Below are positions 22,141 to 33,824 of a stretch of DNA of 64,000 nucleotides, piece by piece; the first letter of the stretch is position 1; every line of letters starts with the position of its first letter. A program made the translations under genes and the position numbers. Source of the stretch: Thysanoteuthis rhombus (lineage: Eukaryota > Mollusca > Cephalopoda > Oegopsida > Thysanoteuthidae); contig OY735202.1 of the NCBI GenBank assembly GCA_963457665.1, forward strand, positions 77,653,142-77,717,141, given 5' to 3'. The notes under the pieces were generated by a model, which did no database searches, was not told the DNA's origin, and saw only the letters and a program-made list of their open reading frames with translations.

Positions 22141-22261
22141 GTCCGGAAACAAAGGTAAGCTACTTCCACTTGATGAAGTACAACATGTTCATTTTTCACA
22201 CTCACACACATAATCACACACACATATATGTATGATGGATTGTGTTACATTATATTGAAAC

Positions 22262-22551
22262 CATGTAATGCAAAGGTCCAAATAATTGTTTTAATCATGA
22301 CTTTGGGCCTTTGCATTACCAACAACTGTTTAGTTCAATGGTATGGGTAACTCTACATTGAACAGGTTCAATTCCTGCAGCGGCCCTATTTTCTTTAGTC
22401 GCTAATTCTATTTATGTTGTCTAGGCCAAATGATATATTCCTTGTGTAATAACGAGAGGTGATTTAAAACTGAGTTTCAGTATATCATAACGCAATTTAT
22501 AATCATTCTGTCAGATCATATATCCATTTCTTTATAACATAGTTGTTGCAT
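22262..22551 (+). repeat. tRNA-derived SINE, family C, copy 1, with inverted head
   Basis: The tRNA-like head has an A box (TGTTTAGTTCAATGGTATGG) and a B box (CAGGTTCAATTCCTGC), followed by the body 'GTTGTCTAGGCCAAATGATA' and 'TCAGATCATATATCCATTTC'. Immediately to the left, 22264-22280 is the reverse complement of the element's 5' 'TTTGGGCCTTTGCATTA', giving a 17 bp stem across a short loop. Confidence 0.75.
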
Positions 22552-22616
22552 TAAAACAAACAAATAGAGCAGATATAGACCATGAATAAACAAAATGAGA
22601 ATGAAGAGTTAAAACA

Positions 22617-22875
22617 GTTATTTGGGCCTTTGCATTTCTAGTGGCTGTTTAGCTCAATTGTAAGGGCAGCTACCCTATCAGCCGCAAGTTTAATTTCTGC
22701 AGCTGCCCCATTATCTTTAATTGTTTATTCTATTTACGTTGTCTAACCCAAATGATACATCTTTGATGTAATAGTATGAGATCATTTCAAAATTAGTTTC
22801 AAGATGATATAACGCTATTCAAAATGATTCTGGCAGATCATATAACCATTTCTTGATAAGATATATATGTATGCA
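22617..22875 (+). repeat. tRNA-derived SINE, family C, copy 2
   Basis: A direct repeat of copy 1, 300 bp on: TTTGGGCCTTTGCATTTCTA, A box TGTTTAGCTCAATTGTAAGG, B box CAAGTTTAATTTCTGC, body GTTGTCTAACCCAAATGATA and GATCATATAACCATTTCTTG, ending in a short (AT)n tail. Tandem SINEs of one family suggest recombination or repeated targeting. Confidence 0.75.
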
Positions 22876-23394
22876 AAGAAACATAAGAATAAAACTCACA
22901 AATATCAATCCAAATATTGAAAATCTTGCATAAATGCACCAAGCACAAATGTCACTTTGAATAAACAATATAAAGTGTCATTTTAGTTTCATTAAAAAAA
23001 TCTTGAGGGTGGGATGTAATTGCTTCAAAAAATAGCCGATAGGTGACCAAAGGAGGAAAGAAGTTTAGTACACAACTGCAGGTATAGGGCAACTGATTGG
23101 GATGGAATTCTGTAAGACTAGCTTGTTGATCATAGCTCTTGAGTGAGGCACTCGAATTATTTCCTCAGACATAGGGCAATAAGAATGTCCCCCCCCAGAG
23201 AGGATGGAAATTCACTACATGAGCAAGTTGGTTGGCAAAATGAGCTTACCATTGAACCCAGTCAGGACTGGCCTAAGCCTATATGAGGCCATAACCACTT
23301 TTGAGCTGAATTTGATTTGGGGGCCCCCACCGGCTCTTTGAGACCCTTAGGAAGTCGTAGAACCCTAAACAGCCAGATGGTTTGCATTTTGGTC

Positions 23395-23525
23395 AAGCTC
23401 TAAACTTAGTTATTTTCTAAACCTAGTTCATTGAGGCCCAAAGTCACAGTAGGAGGGCATCCCGTATGGATCAAACTCAATACGCTCGTGATATGATAGG
23501 TGCTAATCATTCTTTTATAGTAGGT
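23395..23525 (-). repeat. tRNA-derived SINE, family D, copy 3
   Basis: Inverted order: 'AAACCTAGTTCATTGAGGCC', 'GGATCAAACTCAATACG' (B box reversed) and 'GATAGGTGCTAATCATT' (A-box side). It matches copies at 62205-62470 read in reverse. Confidence 0.5.
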
Positions 23526-23979
23526 TCCCAAGAATAATTACTATATATGTATTTTAGTTGATGAGATGACACTTCAAGCATCTGAAAAACACCCTTGAAA
23601 ATGGGGTTGTCCTACAGGCCAAAAATAGTGACTAAACATTGAGTTCTGACACTGATTTTTTTTCTCGAGCACAGTATATAAGAGAAAAAACAGATTCAAA
23701 GATATCATAAAATCTATTAGAAAACTAAAATGGCAATGAGCTGGTTATGTTGTGTGAATGTTAGACAACCATTGGACTTACCACCTAACAATTTGGATCC
23801 CGAGAGATCATATGCAAATGTAGCTAGCAAAAAGTAAGATCTTGTGAGGAACTATACAAGTTCTATGTCCAATGGCTGATGATGATGAACCATTGAGCTA
23901 AAACCAAGATATTCAGGCTGAAATAGGGGTCTCATCTTATTAGAAGGTCATCTATCTCCCAAAATATATAGTATACATA

Positions 23980-23989
23980 CACACACACT

Positions 23990-24034
<45 letters not shown>
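23980..24034. repeat. (CA)n then (TA)n microsatellite
   Basis: A short CA-rich run passes into about 38 bp of alternating AT. Confidence 0.95.
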
Positions 24035-24037
<3 letters not shown>

Positions 24038-24364
24038 CATTCACATACACATGCACACACAATACTTTGATCATCTTCCAAGTGCAGCAACATTATTTTG
24101 CACTGAAAGAAGAGTGTGAGCACAACACCTGAAAGTAAAGAATCACTTTTCAATTGAATCGAGAGAAAAAAGAAGTGGTTTCTGTTGTTGTTGTTTTTGT
24201 TGTCAATCTATATATCCTTTGTTGTTAGTCACCTGCTACAAAGTCGTCCTTTGTGAAGAGGAGGACATGACAACGAGCGTACAACAGCTTAGCCACATTA
24301 TGTTGTCGTCACCCAGAGATTGCCTCCTATTCACTGGCTCTTGTATTGAGTTGAAACGAGTTGA

Positions 24365-24600
24365 GAGAGAGAGAGAGAATTGAAAAGGTAACAAAAATGG
24401 ATGAGCACTCTCTCTGTATCTGTCTCTCTCTCACACTCTCATTCACTCTCTCCCTCCTCACACTTTCTTCATCTTCCCTTCAGTCTGTCTCTCTTTTTCT
24501 CTCACTTTGTCTCACTATTTCTGTGTATGCCACCCCTCTCTCTCTCTCCGTATGTCTCTTTATTTCCTTTTTGGTACTCAAATTTCAACAGATTGATGGC
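24365..24600. repeat. GA/CT-rich low-complexity region
   Basis: A (GA)n start, then about 170 bp of C/T-rich sequence full of CTCTCT. The overlapping Ser/Leu-rich frames are artefacts. Confidence 0.85.
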
Positions 24601-24639
24601 AGAAGCCAGAGAATGAAAAAAGATCTTATTACCTGCCTT

Positions 24640-25120
24640 TAAAGAAATTGGCTTACAACAAATGTCTTATAAAAAATGAGGCTTCTCAAAGTTGGGGTTG
24701 GCAAGCAGTCTAGAAAAGTTCCTTTCTTGATTTCAGAGTTAGGAAGAAGGTCTGGCTTAAAATCTAGGTCAAAGAGCTAATTTTTCTTTTTATATGCTTA
24801 TATAATGAACACTGTGGTATTTTTCTGTCTCTCTGTTCATAACAATGGACTCTTCCACTTTCAAATAATAATTTTGTTCATAAAAGATCTCCAACTTGAC
24901 ATTTGAAACAATGGACTCTTCAACTTTGAATGAGTTCAGTCATTTTTTCAATAATACATCAAATGAAATTGATCAGATGAGTAGACCTAATCCTTTATTT
25001 ATACTTTTAACAGCTTTGGAGTAGTGAACTATTATTTCTTAAAATAAGTGGAAGAATGTAGGGAAACCATAAAATCACCACAGAAGCACAGTTAGATATT
25101 CTTAAGAGATGTATTATGGC
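24640..25120. other. no gene recognised
   Basis: AT-rich. Two similar 'ACAATGGACTCTTC-ACTTT' segments at 24842 and 24910 suggest a 68 bp local duplication. Confidence 0.4.
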
Positions 25121-25198
25121 CTCCAATATATATATATATATATATCAATAGCCACACTGAAGAGATGTAATACATCGAAACAGCTGTCTGTGGATGAC

Positions 25199-25318
<120 letters not shown>

Positions 25319-25419
25319 AAGAAATGGATATATGATTTAAACATTTACTCTTTATCATGAGTACAAAAAACATTTTTCTTTTTTGAAAATCCTCCCACTC
25401 TACCAAAAATAGTTATTGT

Positions 25420-25925
25420 TAGTTCAATCCTCACTGTGTCTCCTTGTTGTGGCCTTGTGCCTATCTTGGCTAAACATCTGTCTTTCCCTTCCCTTTACTC
25501 TTTCCTATCTCTCCTCTTTTCTCCCTTTCTTACTGTTTTTAGCACACTCTCTCCTTCTCACTCTGTATCCCTCTCTCTGTATCTTTGCCTCCTTCTCACT
25601 CCCTCCCACTTTCTTTGCTTTCCTCTTACTCATTCTTATTCATTCTTCCCTTTTTCTCCCTCTGTCTTGGCCATTCTTTTCCCTCCCTTTCTTTACTTTT
25701 CTCCCTCTGTTTTGGTTTCTTGCTCTTTCTCCTTCTCTCTCAGTATTTGCCCTTCACTTGCACCATCTGTTTTTCTCTGCCTTTTACTCTCCGTTTTGCC
25801 CTCTTCCTCTCCCCCTTCTCTCTTTGTCTTTGTTGTCCTCTCACTATCTTTATCTCATCCTATGTTTGTCTCCTTCTGCCTCTTCTCTCTTTCTCTCTCT
25901 TCATCTCCATCAACACATAGATTTT
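25420..25925. repeat. CT-rich degenerate array
   Basis: Half a kilobase of pyrimidine-rich sequence with recurring 'CTCCCTCT' and 'CTTTCTC' motifs. The three long overlapping plus-strand frames (up to 190 codons) reflect the absence of purine-containing stops, not genes. Confidence 0.85.
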
Positions 25926-25929
25926 CCTC

Positions 25930-26340
25930 CTTTCAATATCATTCATGTTTTATAATAGTAGTCATCAAAAAAAAGAATTGCCCAACTCATTTCCTGCTTT
26001 TATCAAAATCATAAATGCACTTTTTGAAAATATTAGATAAAATTTTATAAATGAACAAGGTAAAATCATTGTTTTTAATAGCTTTTCCTTCTTAGTGTAT
26101 TTTAATTACATATTTTATAAGATTTTGCTTTTTTAATTATATTTTCAGGGGAGTTCTCGCCTAGGTGATATTTTACATTTATTATGAAAAGAAGTTTTAA
26201 ATAATTAAACAGCGAAATATACACATGATCACTTATTCGAGTTGATAATTCTATTCATCTCAATACAGCAACATAAGATGTTCATGCTTCCATTCCTTTT
26301 TTTGTCACTTGCAGCCAGGCAAGACAGAGGGTTTTGGAGT
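25930..26340. other. no gene recognised
   Basis: AT-rich spacer between the CT array and the 5S SINE mosaic. Confidence 0.4.
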
Positions 26341-26344
26341 AGGG

Positions 26345-26740
26345 TATAGGGAAGCTTTGTATTGTGTTCTTGAGTGTAGTATAGAAATCCTGAAGAGATT
26401 AATGAGCTGCTTATGGCTAAATTTTGTGATCATATGGTCTATACCTAGATGAGTGACCATCTGGGAATACCAAATGCAGTAAGCAGCTTGGGATCTCCAG
26501 ATTGTCACCCATCAATGTACTGACCATATGATCACAAAAGTTAAGCAATGTCAAGCCTAGTAAGTATCTAGATAGGTGACCAATTGGGTATATGAGGGGC
26601 TGTAAGCACCTGAGGATCATGTTGAGAGCCTCCCATACCAATCATGTTAACCTTCTTAGGAGGAGACTAATCTCTACACTACATTCAAGAATGCGAGCTA
26701 AAGGTCCACAATACCCCTTAGCTTACCCTGAACCCTCTGA
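26345..26740. repeat. 5S rRNA-derived SINE mosaic, alternating strands
   Basis: Four pieces in a row. A minus piece (26345-26400) carries the family tail. A plus piece (about 26425-26485) reads 'GGTCTATACCTAGATGAGTG' and 'CATCTGGGAATACCAAATGC'. A short minus piece (about 26485-26525) follows. Then a long plus copy (26520-26740) has 'GTTAAGCAATGTCAAGCCTA', 'GTAAGTATCTAGATAGGTGA' and then the tail 'CTTCTTAGGAGGAGACTAAT'. The 5S-like part follows 5S rRNA order (GAAGCTAAGCAGCGTCGGGC...TGGATGGG-GACCGCCTGGGAATACC). So this is a SINE with a 5S promoter head, rearranged here. Confidence 0.75.
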
Positions 26741-27449
26741 TTTGCCTAGCTGAGTGTCAATAAATGAATTAATGTGAATGGTTTATGATACAACCAAAAG
26801 TAATTGTATCAAGAGAAAGGAAACAATGTTTTTCACAGACTATGAGAAATCACACATGTAATAAGAAATGCACTTAGGGTCAAATTACTGCTTCAAATCA
26901 TGCCTCAAAATTATTGTTATGCAAGATCTGTTTGAGGAAGAATTAACCATTTCAAATATTCAAAGAGTTTTTTGAACAATTGAATTCCTTGTTGTTTGAG
27001 TTATTAAGACATTGTTTTGGCTGATCCATTTTATGGACTTTTCCAAGTGTGTTATCTGAATATGATGGTGGTAAACAGAATTTTTCTCCAATGGTAACAT
27101 TGCTTATAACATTGGTTTCTGGAAATATCTTTTTCTTTCTTCATTAGGCCTGGATTTCCATACTTTCAAGAAAGCCATCTTGGGTTGAACTCCACACTTG
27201 TCTGACATACACTCAGATGACATGTTGATGTGAGCTGCCTTTTTTAAGATCTTGAGAATCAGTTGTGAGGCCTTGATGTAACTAGACAACCAATCAAAAA
27301 AGACTACACTGCACATGTAGGTGCAGACACGTGCATAGTGTTTCTCAGTTGGCAGTGAGATGACACTGAGTGAGCTTATCTAATTCACAATACCTATTAT
27401 TCATTATAACAACAGGATTTCTTCGGAAAACATTTCATTATTCAGGTCT

Positions 27450-27710
27450 ATTAGTCCACCTATAGTCCAAATTTGGTTCCCTGTGACTTCTGGCTTTTCC
27501 TGAAGCTAAAATAGATAGTTGAAAGGGAGGAGAATTCAGACTGTGGACGAGAATCAGGAGAATGTAATGAAGCAGCTGATGGTTATACCAAAAGGTGTTT
27601 TCGCAGGGTGTTTTGAAAAGTGGAAGGAATGCTTGAGGTCCCAAGGGGAGTATTTTGAAGAGGGCCAAGGCACCATTGCCTTTAACTTGGTTATTCATTG
27701 TTAATATCAA
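27450..27710 (+). mobile_element. mariner transposase C-terminal fossil
   Basis: The plus strand gives LKGRRIQTVDENQENVMKQL and then PKGVFAGCFEKWKECL and RSQGEYFEEG, the hallmark C-terminus of mariner transposases. Just upstream, in another frame, 'FPVTSGFS' and neighbouring bases correspond to the SPDLAPCDFWLFPKLK block with the third catalytic Asp, so there is at least one frameshift. The N-terminal part is gone. The 108-codon minus-strand frame is a shadow. Confidence 0.85.
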
Positions 27711-27814
27711 ATGGTTGGATACTTTCCATTCAGACCTCGTATATATCACCTGTTTCATACTCATATCATAAAATCAGTAAATATCAATGAGGAAGAGTGC
27801 ATTCCCATGGTGTG

Positions 27815-27960
27815 AGGTCTTTCACGCTAAACTAGTAAGCTATTAGAACTGTAGTGAGTTTGATACTCACAAAGTGCCCTATACTTATGTCATTATGCCA
27901 GATTAAACTAAGCTTATCAAATATAAGTAAGGGAAGTACCTTATTGCAAAGTAATACTAA
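27815..27960 (+). repeat. tRNA-derived SINE, family D, copy 4
   Basis: It has 'TAGTGAGTTTGATACTCACA' (B-box-like), then 'TTATGCCAGATTAAACTAAG' and 'CTTATCAAATATAAG', equivalent to the 'TGTGCCAAACTAAGCTAAGC' tail of other copies. Confidence 0.55.
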
Positions 27961-27979
27961 GTTGAAAACATTAATAACT

Positions 27980-28331
27980 GATCTGGTTAGTCACTCTATT
28001 GAAACTGTCACATGACCAACATCTTTGGCAACATGCCATGTTAGGGTGATCAATTGAAAAATTGGAAAAAGGTGCAATCAATGAATCAATTCCTACTCCT
28101 ATGTTTATTGGCCAACGATCACCCCCAAAAGAAGCTGAATTTAAAAGTGTGGCACAAATTAAGGGATCGATTTAGCATAAGCTTACATTGCAAATTGAAC
28201 TTTTCACTGAAAACTTATTCAGAGGGTCAAATTTTTTAAGGATTCCATCGTGGAAATTTTCTGCCCACTAGTTCCATTGGTGTGGCCTTTTTGTTTCTTT
28301 TGGTGAAACTTTTGGATGACAGTTTCTCATA
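27980..28331 (+). repeat. family A repeat, copy A6
   Basis: It begins GATCTGGTTAGTCACTCTAT, carries CAACATGCCATGTTAGGG, TGATCAATTGAAAAATTGG, AATTAAGGGATCGATTTAGC and CACTAGTTCCATTGGTGTGG. It ends GGATGACAGTTTCTCAT, with part of the 3' region deleted compared with A5. Confidence 0.8.
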
Positions 28332-28339
28332 GGTTTTCA

Positions 28340-28920
28340 ATCAGGAAAATTAATGTAAAAAGAAAATTGCTGATGAATATCCTTAAAGAATATTTTATAT
28401 CATTGCAGCAAAATAAGTTTTCTATCTCTTCAATAAAATAACTTGAAAAACATTTTACTATCTACATTTTAGCTGCTCTTCATCGTAACTACTCAGACTC
28501 TCAGTCTATAAAAGTGAGTAAACAGTGTGGACTGTCTTCAATAAAAAGTAATTAGAATTAAGATGAAAGAAAAACAAGTCCAAAATTGATAATGGCTGAC
28601 AATGCTTCTTAAAATTAAATAAATCAACTAAAAGATTATCATATCCGAATCAGCAAAAAATAAATCATAATTTCATTCATAATTATAAAATAATCATCAA
28701 TATCTTTGATATTCCTTGCTTTTTTAAATTATGAAAATCTATCAAAATTATGAAAATCTCTGAAGAATATTTTCCATCTTTTCAATAGAACAACTAAAAG
28801 GAAGCAAGATCTTTAAAACAGCAAAAAATTATGATGACAGTCATAATTATAAAATAATCATAATTGTCATTCAGATATTTTAGGACTTTTTTCCACATCT
28901 TTCAATTTCTTCACAGACAT
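28340..28920. repeat. AT-rich block with an internal duplication
   Basis: The segments at about 28652-28715 (CAGCAAAAAATAAATCATAA ... TTATAAAATAATCATCAATA) and 28828-28890 (CAGCAAAAAATTATGATGAC ... TTATAAAATAATCATAATTG) match in order, about 175 bp apart. Not identified as a known element. Confidence 0.45.
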
Positions 28921-28923
28921 TCA

Positions 28924-29114
28924 TTAACTCATTCAGGCCTGGGTATTTGTAAGGGTTACAAAGCAAGGACATAATGGATGGATTTTAGTTTTCTCATTTT
29001 CTAAAAACCCTAGAAAGTCGTATATCATTTTGAAGATTATAAAATAATTATCTATACAAAATGGCTGCAAAATTTAAAGCACACCTATGTGTGTTCCTAG
29101 ACTGAAAGAATTAA
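28924..29114. mobile_element. TTAA-flanked MITE, piggyBac-like
   Basis: TTAACTCATTCAGGCCTGGG on the left and, reverse-complemented, TTAATTCTTTCAGTCTAGGA on the right form imperfect terminal inverted repeats of about 20 bp that begin with TTAA, the target site of piggyBac elements. The element is 191 bp with no coding capacity. Confidence 0.55.
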
Positions 29115-29504
29115 GTTTTGTCTAATAAGCAAATGTTGCTAGTAATCAGGCACTCAATGAGAATATGTTTGTTTTCCATCAGCTGGACAACTAATTGGTA
29201 AGAATATTTTCAAGACTTGAAGTGTTGATTTTTATCATCCCTCTTCTGATTTTTACTAACAAGAAACGAGTCACTTGAATATCGGATTGAAAATATTGAT
29301 AAAGCCGTAGAGATATATATTGAAAATTGTGCAGAAAATTTATCAAAAGTTGAGAATAGAGAAAAATAATCAAATTTATTTATTCTATCAAATGAAGTAT
29401 TTTTATTTCATTAATTATTATCAATTTTCTGTTACCATTCACCTTCAAATTCTATAGCTTTTTATTGCAACTAAATGATTTTATTATGATCCGCGTTTGC
29501 CACT

Positions 29505-29590
29505 AGTCCTTGTTGCTCAGTGGTAAGAGCGGTTGGCATTAACCAAGCCATATCCAAGCATAGAGGGTCATGATTTCACCTAGAACTTCT
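29505..29590 (+). repeat. tRNA-like SINE head or tRNA pseudogene
   Basis: It contains an A-box-like GTTGCTCAGTGGTAAGAGCG with a pairing GCTC/GAGC D-stem, a GGTTGGCATTAACC hairpin, and a B-box-like GGGTCATGATTTCACC. Acceptor stems do not pair, so it is not a working tRNA. No recognised SINE body follows. Confidence 0.45.
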
Positions 29591-29599
29591 TTATTTTGA

Positions 29600-30834
29600 T
29601 CAACACTATTAATTTATTTTCTCTCTTCTGAAGGGGAACCGGCCTGAGTTTATTTACAAAAAAAAGCAACAAAAGTTGGGATGAAGGTGAATGGTAGGAG
29701 AAAATTGATAAGAGAAAAACAAGTTTGACTGTGCTAGGGTCAACCTCTCTTGCTACATTAAAATCTAAAAATTAAACAGAATTCATTGCTCTATATCATT
29801 TCAAAACTATGTGTCCCATTTCACTTCCTTTAGAAGTGGGAGTGAATTCGTCATCACTTTTTGTGTATGTCACTGTTATTCATAGGTAATGTCATCAGCT
29901 CTTCCATATAAAAAGGAGTCAAAACTCAATAGTAGGAGTTTGACAATTAGTTTATGATATTAATATTGCTTTATTATATTTCTTACATTGCTCTTGATTG
30001 TTGTTTCATATAAATATACGAAACTGATCAGGAACAACTAAATTGTAAATATCTCTCTCTCTCTCTATCTATATTATATCTTAATCATACATTAGAAAAC
30101 CTTGTTTGTTTAATACGTCAACTTTGATCATATGACCATCCTGAAATTCATTCCATAATTCTCTCCAAGATCAAATTAAATAGATTGGTTCCAACAATCT
30201 CTTGATAGATTTTTCATTCTCATTGTGAAAACATCTCCTTAGGATATATTTTTTTGTAGTTTTACAATAATTATTGGCACAAGCTTTCAAAATTTATCTA
30301 TACAATATGAAGCCAGATGAAAAAAAAAAAAAAAAAAAATCATAGAATATTCATTTCTGAATGTCACCATCTTCAAGTAATTGTAGAATCCCATGATACT
30401 TTGTGGTACTACGGCTGATCTTTCTGGGAGAAGATGTTTTTATTCAAGAAAATAACATACATTCAAAGCTCATGCACTGGTCGCGTGGTCTTCAAGGTAT
30501 TCTTCTACCCAACTCACTCAAAATATTACTAGTAGAAATAAACTTTTTTACTTTAATAATTACTACATACATGTAAAAGAAAGAAATCTAAAATGATTAA
30601 CTCTTAGTAAAAGGCAATTTATGTGGTACAAATTCTCCCAATAAAAGCATTAATTCATGAACAGCTTAATGAATAACCAACTAAATAGGAAAAATGCATC
30701 AGTAAGGTTTATGTTATATCAAATATATGGAAATTCACACTTAATGACAGTTACATTCTGTGTTACTATTAAATGGATCTGTACTGCTTCTGCTCTCAGG
30801 AGTTGTTATTTATTTCTGTCAATGATGTTGGAAG

Positions 30835-30835
<1 letters not shown>
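29600..30835. other. no gene recognised
   Basis: AT-rich with a (TC)n at 30053-30070 and a poly-A run at 30320-30340. The 92-codon frame beginning at 30657 runs into the TA repeat and has no domain. Confidence 0.45.
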
Positions 30836-30837
<2 letters not shown>

Positions 30838-30880
<43 letters not shown>

Positions 30881-30914
30881 TTATACATATATTCTTATAT
30901 ATATATATATATAT
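30838..30914. repeat. (TA)n microsatellite
   Basis: Alternating TA with two 'ttcttatacata' interruptions. Confidence 0.95.
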
Positions 30915-31199
30915 CACTTGTGTCCATCTACCTAATTGCCCATCTCTTTGTCCACATAAAATCTCCAAAAGTTTTCAACGGATATCAATTATATTATTTG
31001 ATAGGGTGGCTATTTGCTACAAAAGAATTGATCAAATTTTAGCATGGATACAGGGATTTGTTTCTTGATTTAAAGATATCCAGTCTTAAAATTGTTTTCT
31101 GTAACATAAAGAAATACGTCAACCATAATTCTTTTTTGAAACTAACCTCTTAGAGAAATGAAAAAGCTTTCATAAAATGCTTTCTGTTATTTCATGATT

Positions 31200-31555
31200 A
31201 GTCATTATCATTCCAACTAGCCTAGAAAGCCAGATTCAAGGAACTCAGGAGAGCCATATCCAAAGATGAAGTAGAAAAATATAGTATGGCAGATTATATC
31301 TGGAGAGAAAGGGAATCACAGTGTCTTCTTTAGGATAAGGTCCAAGTAATAGGTAGAGAACTTTGCTGAAGGGTGAGAAAATTGAAAGATGCAGCATATT
31401 TGAGGACTTCTTTGCTGAGCAAGAAGATTGGAGAGCAACATCAACTATAAAAATTGAGGAATAGTTGATGCACGCATTGTTGTGAATGTGTTGGTCTGGT
31501 CAATATGGATTTGTTTGTGTTATACAAGTTATGTTAATGAGTCGGTGCGATGATG
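31200..31555. other. unassigned, possible 5' part of a mariner
   Basis: It lies just before the mariner N-terminal fragment and has a higher GC content than its left flank, but I cannot match it to an element. Confidence 0.25.
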
Positions 31556-31559
31556 AATG

Positions 31560-31712
31560 TTGTGGATGCCTGTGAACTTCAAGACCTGACAGGAATGTTG
31601 AAAGAATCAAACAAATCATCTGAAATGATCAATGACCTAGCGTCAGGGTGATTGCAGAAATGATCAGATGAAGAGACTGTTGGGCGAATTTTGCACAAAA
31701 ATCTGAACATCT
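31560..31712 (+). mobile_element. mariner transposase N-terminal fossil
   Basis: In order on the plus strand: NVERIKQII, then SVRVIAEMIR, then (in another frame) DEETVGRILHKNLNI. This is the second helix-turn-helix of mariner transposases (NVE-x-V-x-x-L ... S-x-R-x-I-A-x-x-L ... E-T-V-x-x-I-L-x-x-x-L). At least two frame disruptions are visible. The catalytic domain was not found downstream. Confidence 0.7.
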
Positions 31713-32016
31713 ACCATCTTCATTATCTTTGACATCCTCTCAACCTTAGCATTCATTGAGTACTTTTGTAGATATTGTGTGGACAGACAGACACAGGGTA
31801 ATACATATACCTTCCCAACTTCATTGGAAGAGATAAATAAGCTACATTCTTACTCATGTTTTGAATCTGATTGAGATCAGTCTGGATTATATGTCTTGTA
31901 CATTGGCCAACTTATATATTGTGTAACAATAGTTTCATAATCATTTTCAATCGATTAAGATAACAAATCAAGTAAGAAGCATTCACTTTTTGTACACTTA
32001 TCTGTAATAATAACAG

Positions 32017-32506
32017 AAATCGTCAACCAAAACCATCAACATAGATTTCTTCTATGATAAATTTAGTCTGGCTGGCTATGTATGTATGTATCATGTGAAA
32101 CAGGATGCACCAATGGAGTTAGAGAACTGAAAATTTGAACAATACTATTGTTCAATATTATAATTGGAAGAAAAAATTTTTTGTTTTTTGAAAATTCCAC
32201 CCCTAAAAAGGATTTTAGTGGGGGGTTCAATTTACAATGTAAGTTTATACTAAATTGATTTTTTATTGTCCACTGCCCAACAGAACATCATTCTCATTTA
32301 TCATCTCTTGTTCCAATTTTTTTAATTGATCACCGAATACAAGATGTGCTGCCAAAAGATCTTTTTCATGCAATCATTTCTATTAAGTGACTCATCAGAC
32401 CACTTATTAATTTTTTTTTGCATAAATGTTAGAAAAAAATCTGACACACCATGCTGCCAAAGGATGTCGGTCAGACAATGGTTTCTATTAGGTGATTAAC
32501 CAGAGC
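32017..32506 (-). repeat. family A repeat, copy A7, with duplicated end
   Basis: The main copy runs to about 32402 and ends TTCTATTAAGTGACTCATCA. A second copy of the same terminal block follows at 32445-32506 (CATGCTGCCAAAGGATGTCG ... TATTAGGTGATTAACCAGAG). Either the element's 5' end was duplicated in place or two copies inserted next to each other and one was mostly lost. Confidence 0.75.
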
Positions 32507-32509
32507 TGC

Positions 32510-33820
32510 CCTGATTTATCTTTAATTGGATGGAGAATAAAGTGACTAAGTGTTGATGTCATCAGCCTACTTCTGGTTCTAAGCTCATAGATTTTAATAT
32601 TAGTTTTGCATAGGTAAATCTTACTCGTTTTTTTTGTTATTCTTATAGGAAAATTTGATTACTTGACTATGCAAGTAAATGATTTATGCTTTAATATTTA
32701 TGTTAATTGGTAATTGAACCATAACTGCTTTGTACTTGTCTGCTTACAGTTTCTGAGGGAGAAAAGGAATGAAAAATCGATAAAATGACTAAAACTTTTC
32801 AAAATTTCCTCTAAAGTATAAAATTGCTGTGCTGACAAACTATACAAAATTGCAGTTGAAATAAACAAAAACAAGAACAAAAAAGAAACAAGCAAGAATT
32901 TCCCTATGCAAAACTTTTTGTGCTTCAAACCAGAAGTCGGCTGAAAACGTCAGCATTTTGCCACTCTTTGTCAACTATTAGTCATAACCCTATGCCAAAC
33001 TAAACTGAACATTGGAAACATACTTTAATCCTTTACATCTCAAAATTGACAATTTTTTTTCCATATAAATGAATATTGAAAATTTTTTTGTTTACTGTTT
33101 AATCATATTCTACGAGTCCACTTTAGAGAAATGTCCTTATAATCCTTGAAGGGATTGGATCTGGTTTGAAAGAATGGATCATTGACAAGTTCTCACACTG
33201 TTTTTCCTTGTGTGAGTTTCCAAAAGATAATTTCATATGTAAGCCTTTGTTGCTTGCTTTCATTTCCTCCAGTGTTTCTATTGTTACTGCTTTTCAGTGT
33301 TGAGTCATTGTCATTTCTCATCTAGAATCATCTGTTGCATTCCCACAGATTCATCCTTGAAGACACTTTCCGTTATTTATTGACAGTTCTCATTAGGAGA
33401 TCATTTTACAAAAGCCTCGAGGAGGTTCAGTTTTAACAAATGCTGCTCATTAGTAATACAAGTTAACAAACAATGGATTACAGCAAAACTATCATATACC
33501 TTTATATATTGTATTAGCTGTGGTACTTGGCACTGCACGGGAAAAAAAACTTCAAATATAAAAATTTCATAAAATTAAATAAGGAAGGGTGCTTGCTTGA
33601 GCCCAACTTCCCCTCCTCTTGTCAGTCCTGCACAAACTCCCGTGAAGAAGGGAGTTAAGTCAATCCCTTCTTCTTGGTAAAAATGGAGTTGTCTTCTTTG
33701 ATTTGTCTAATTGAAAAGTATTGATTTTGACCTTGCCCTCATGTTTGAGGGTCAGATTTAAAATAAAAAAAGCATATCTTATATGCCTCAAAATACATTA
33801 TGTATCTTTCCTGCTTTTCT
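32510..33820. other. no gene recognised
   Basis: AT-rich. A 76-codon minus frame (32698-32928) has no recognisable domain. Confidence 0.45.
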
Positions 33821-33824
33821 GAAT

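Noticed and set aside
24180-24360. CpG-containing segment with 'GAGGAGGACATGACAACGAG', considered as a promoter or retroelement end
   Set aside because: No second end, no coding neighbour and no other copy in the window.
25416-26014. Three long overlapping plus-strand frames of up to 192 codons
   Set aside because: They lie entirely in CT-rich low-complexity DNA, where stop codons are rare in every frame. The Leu/Ser/Phe-only composition has no domain.
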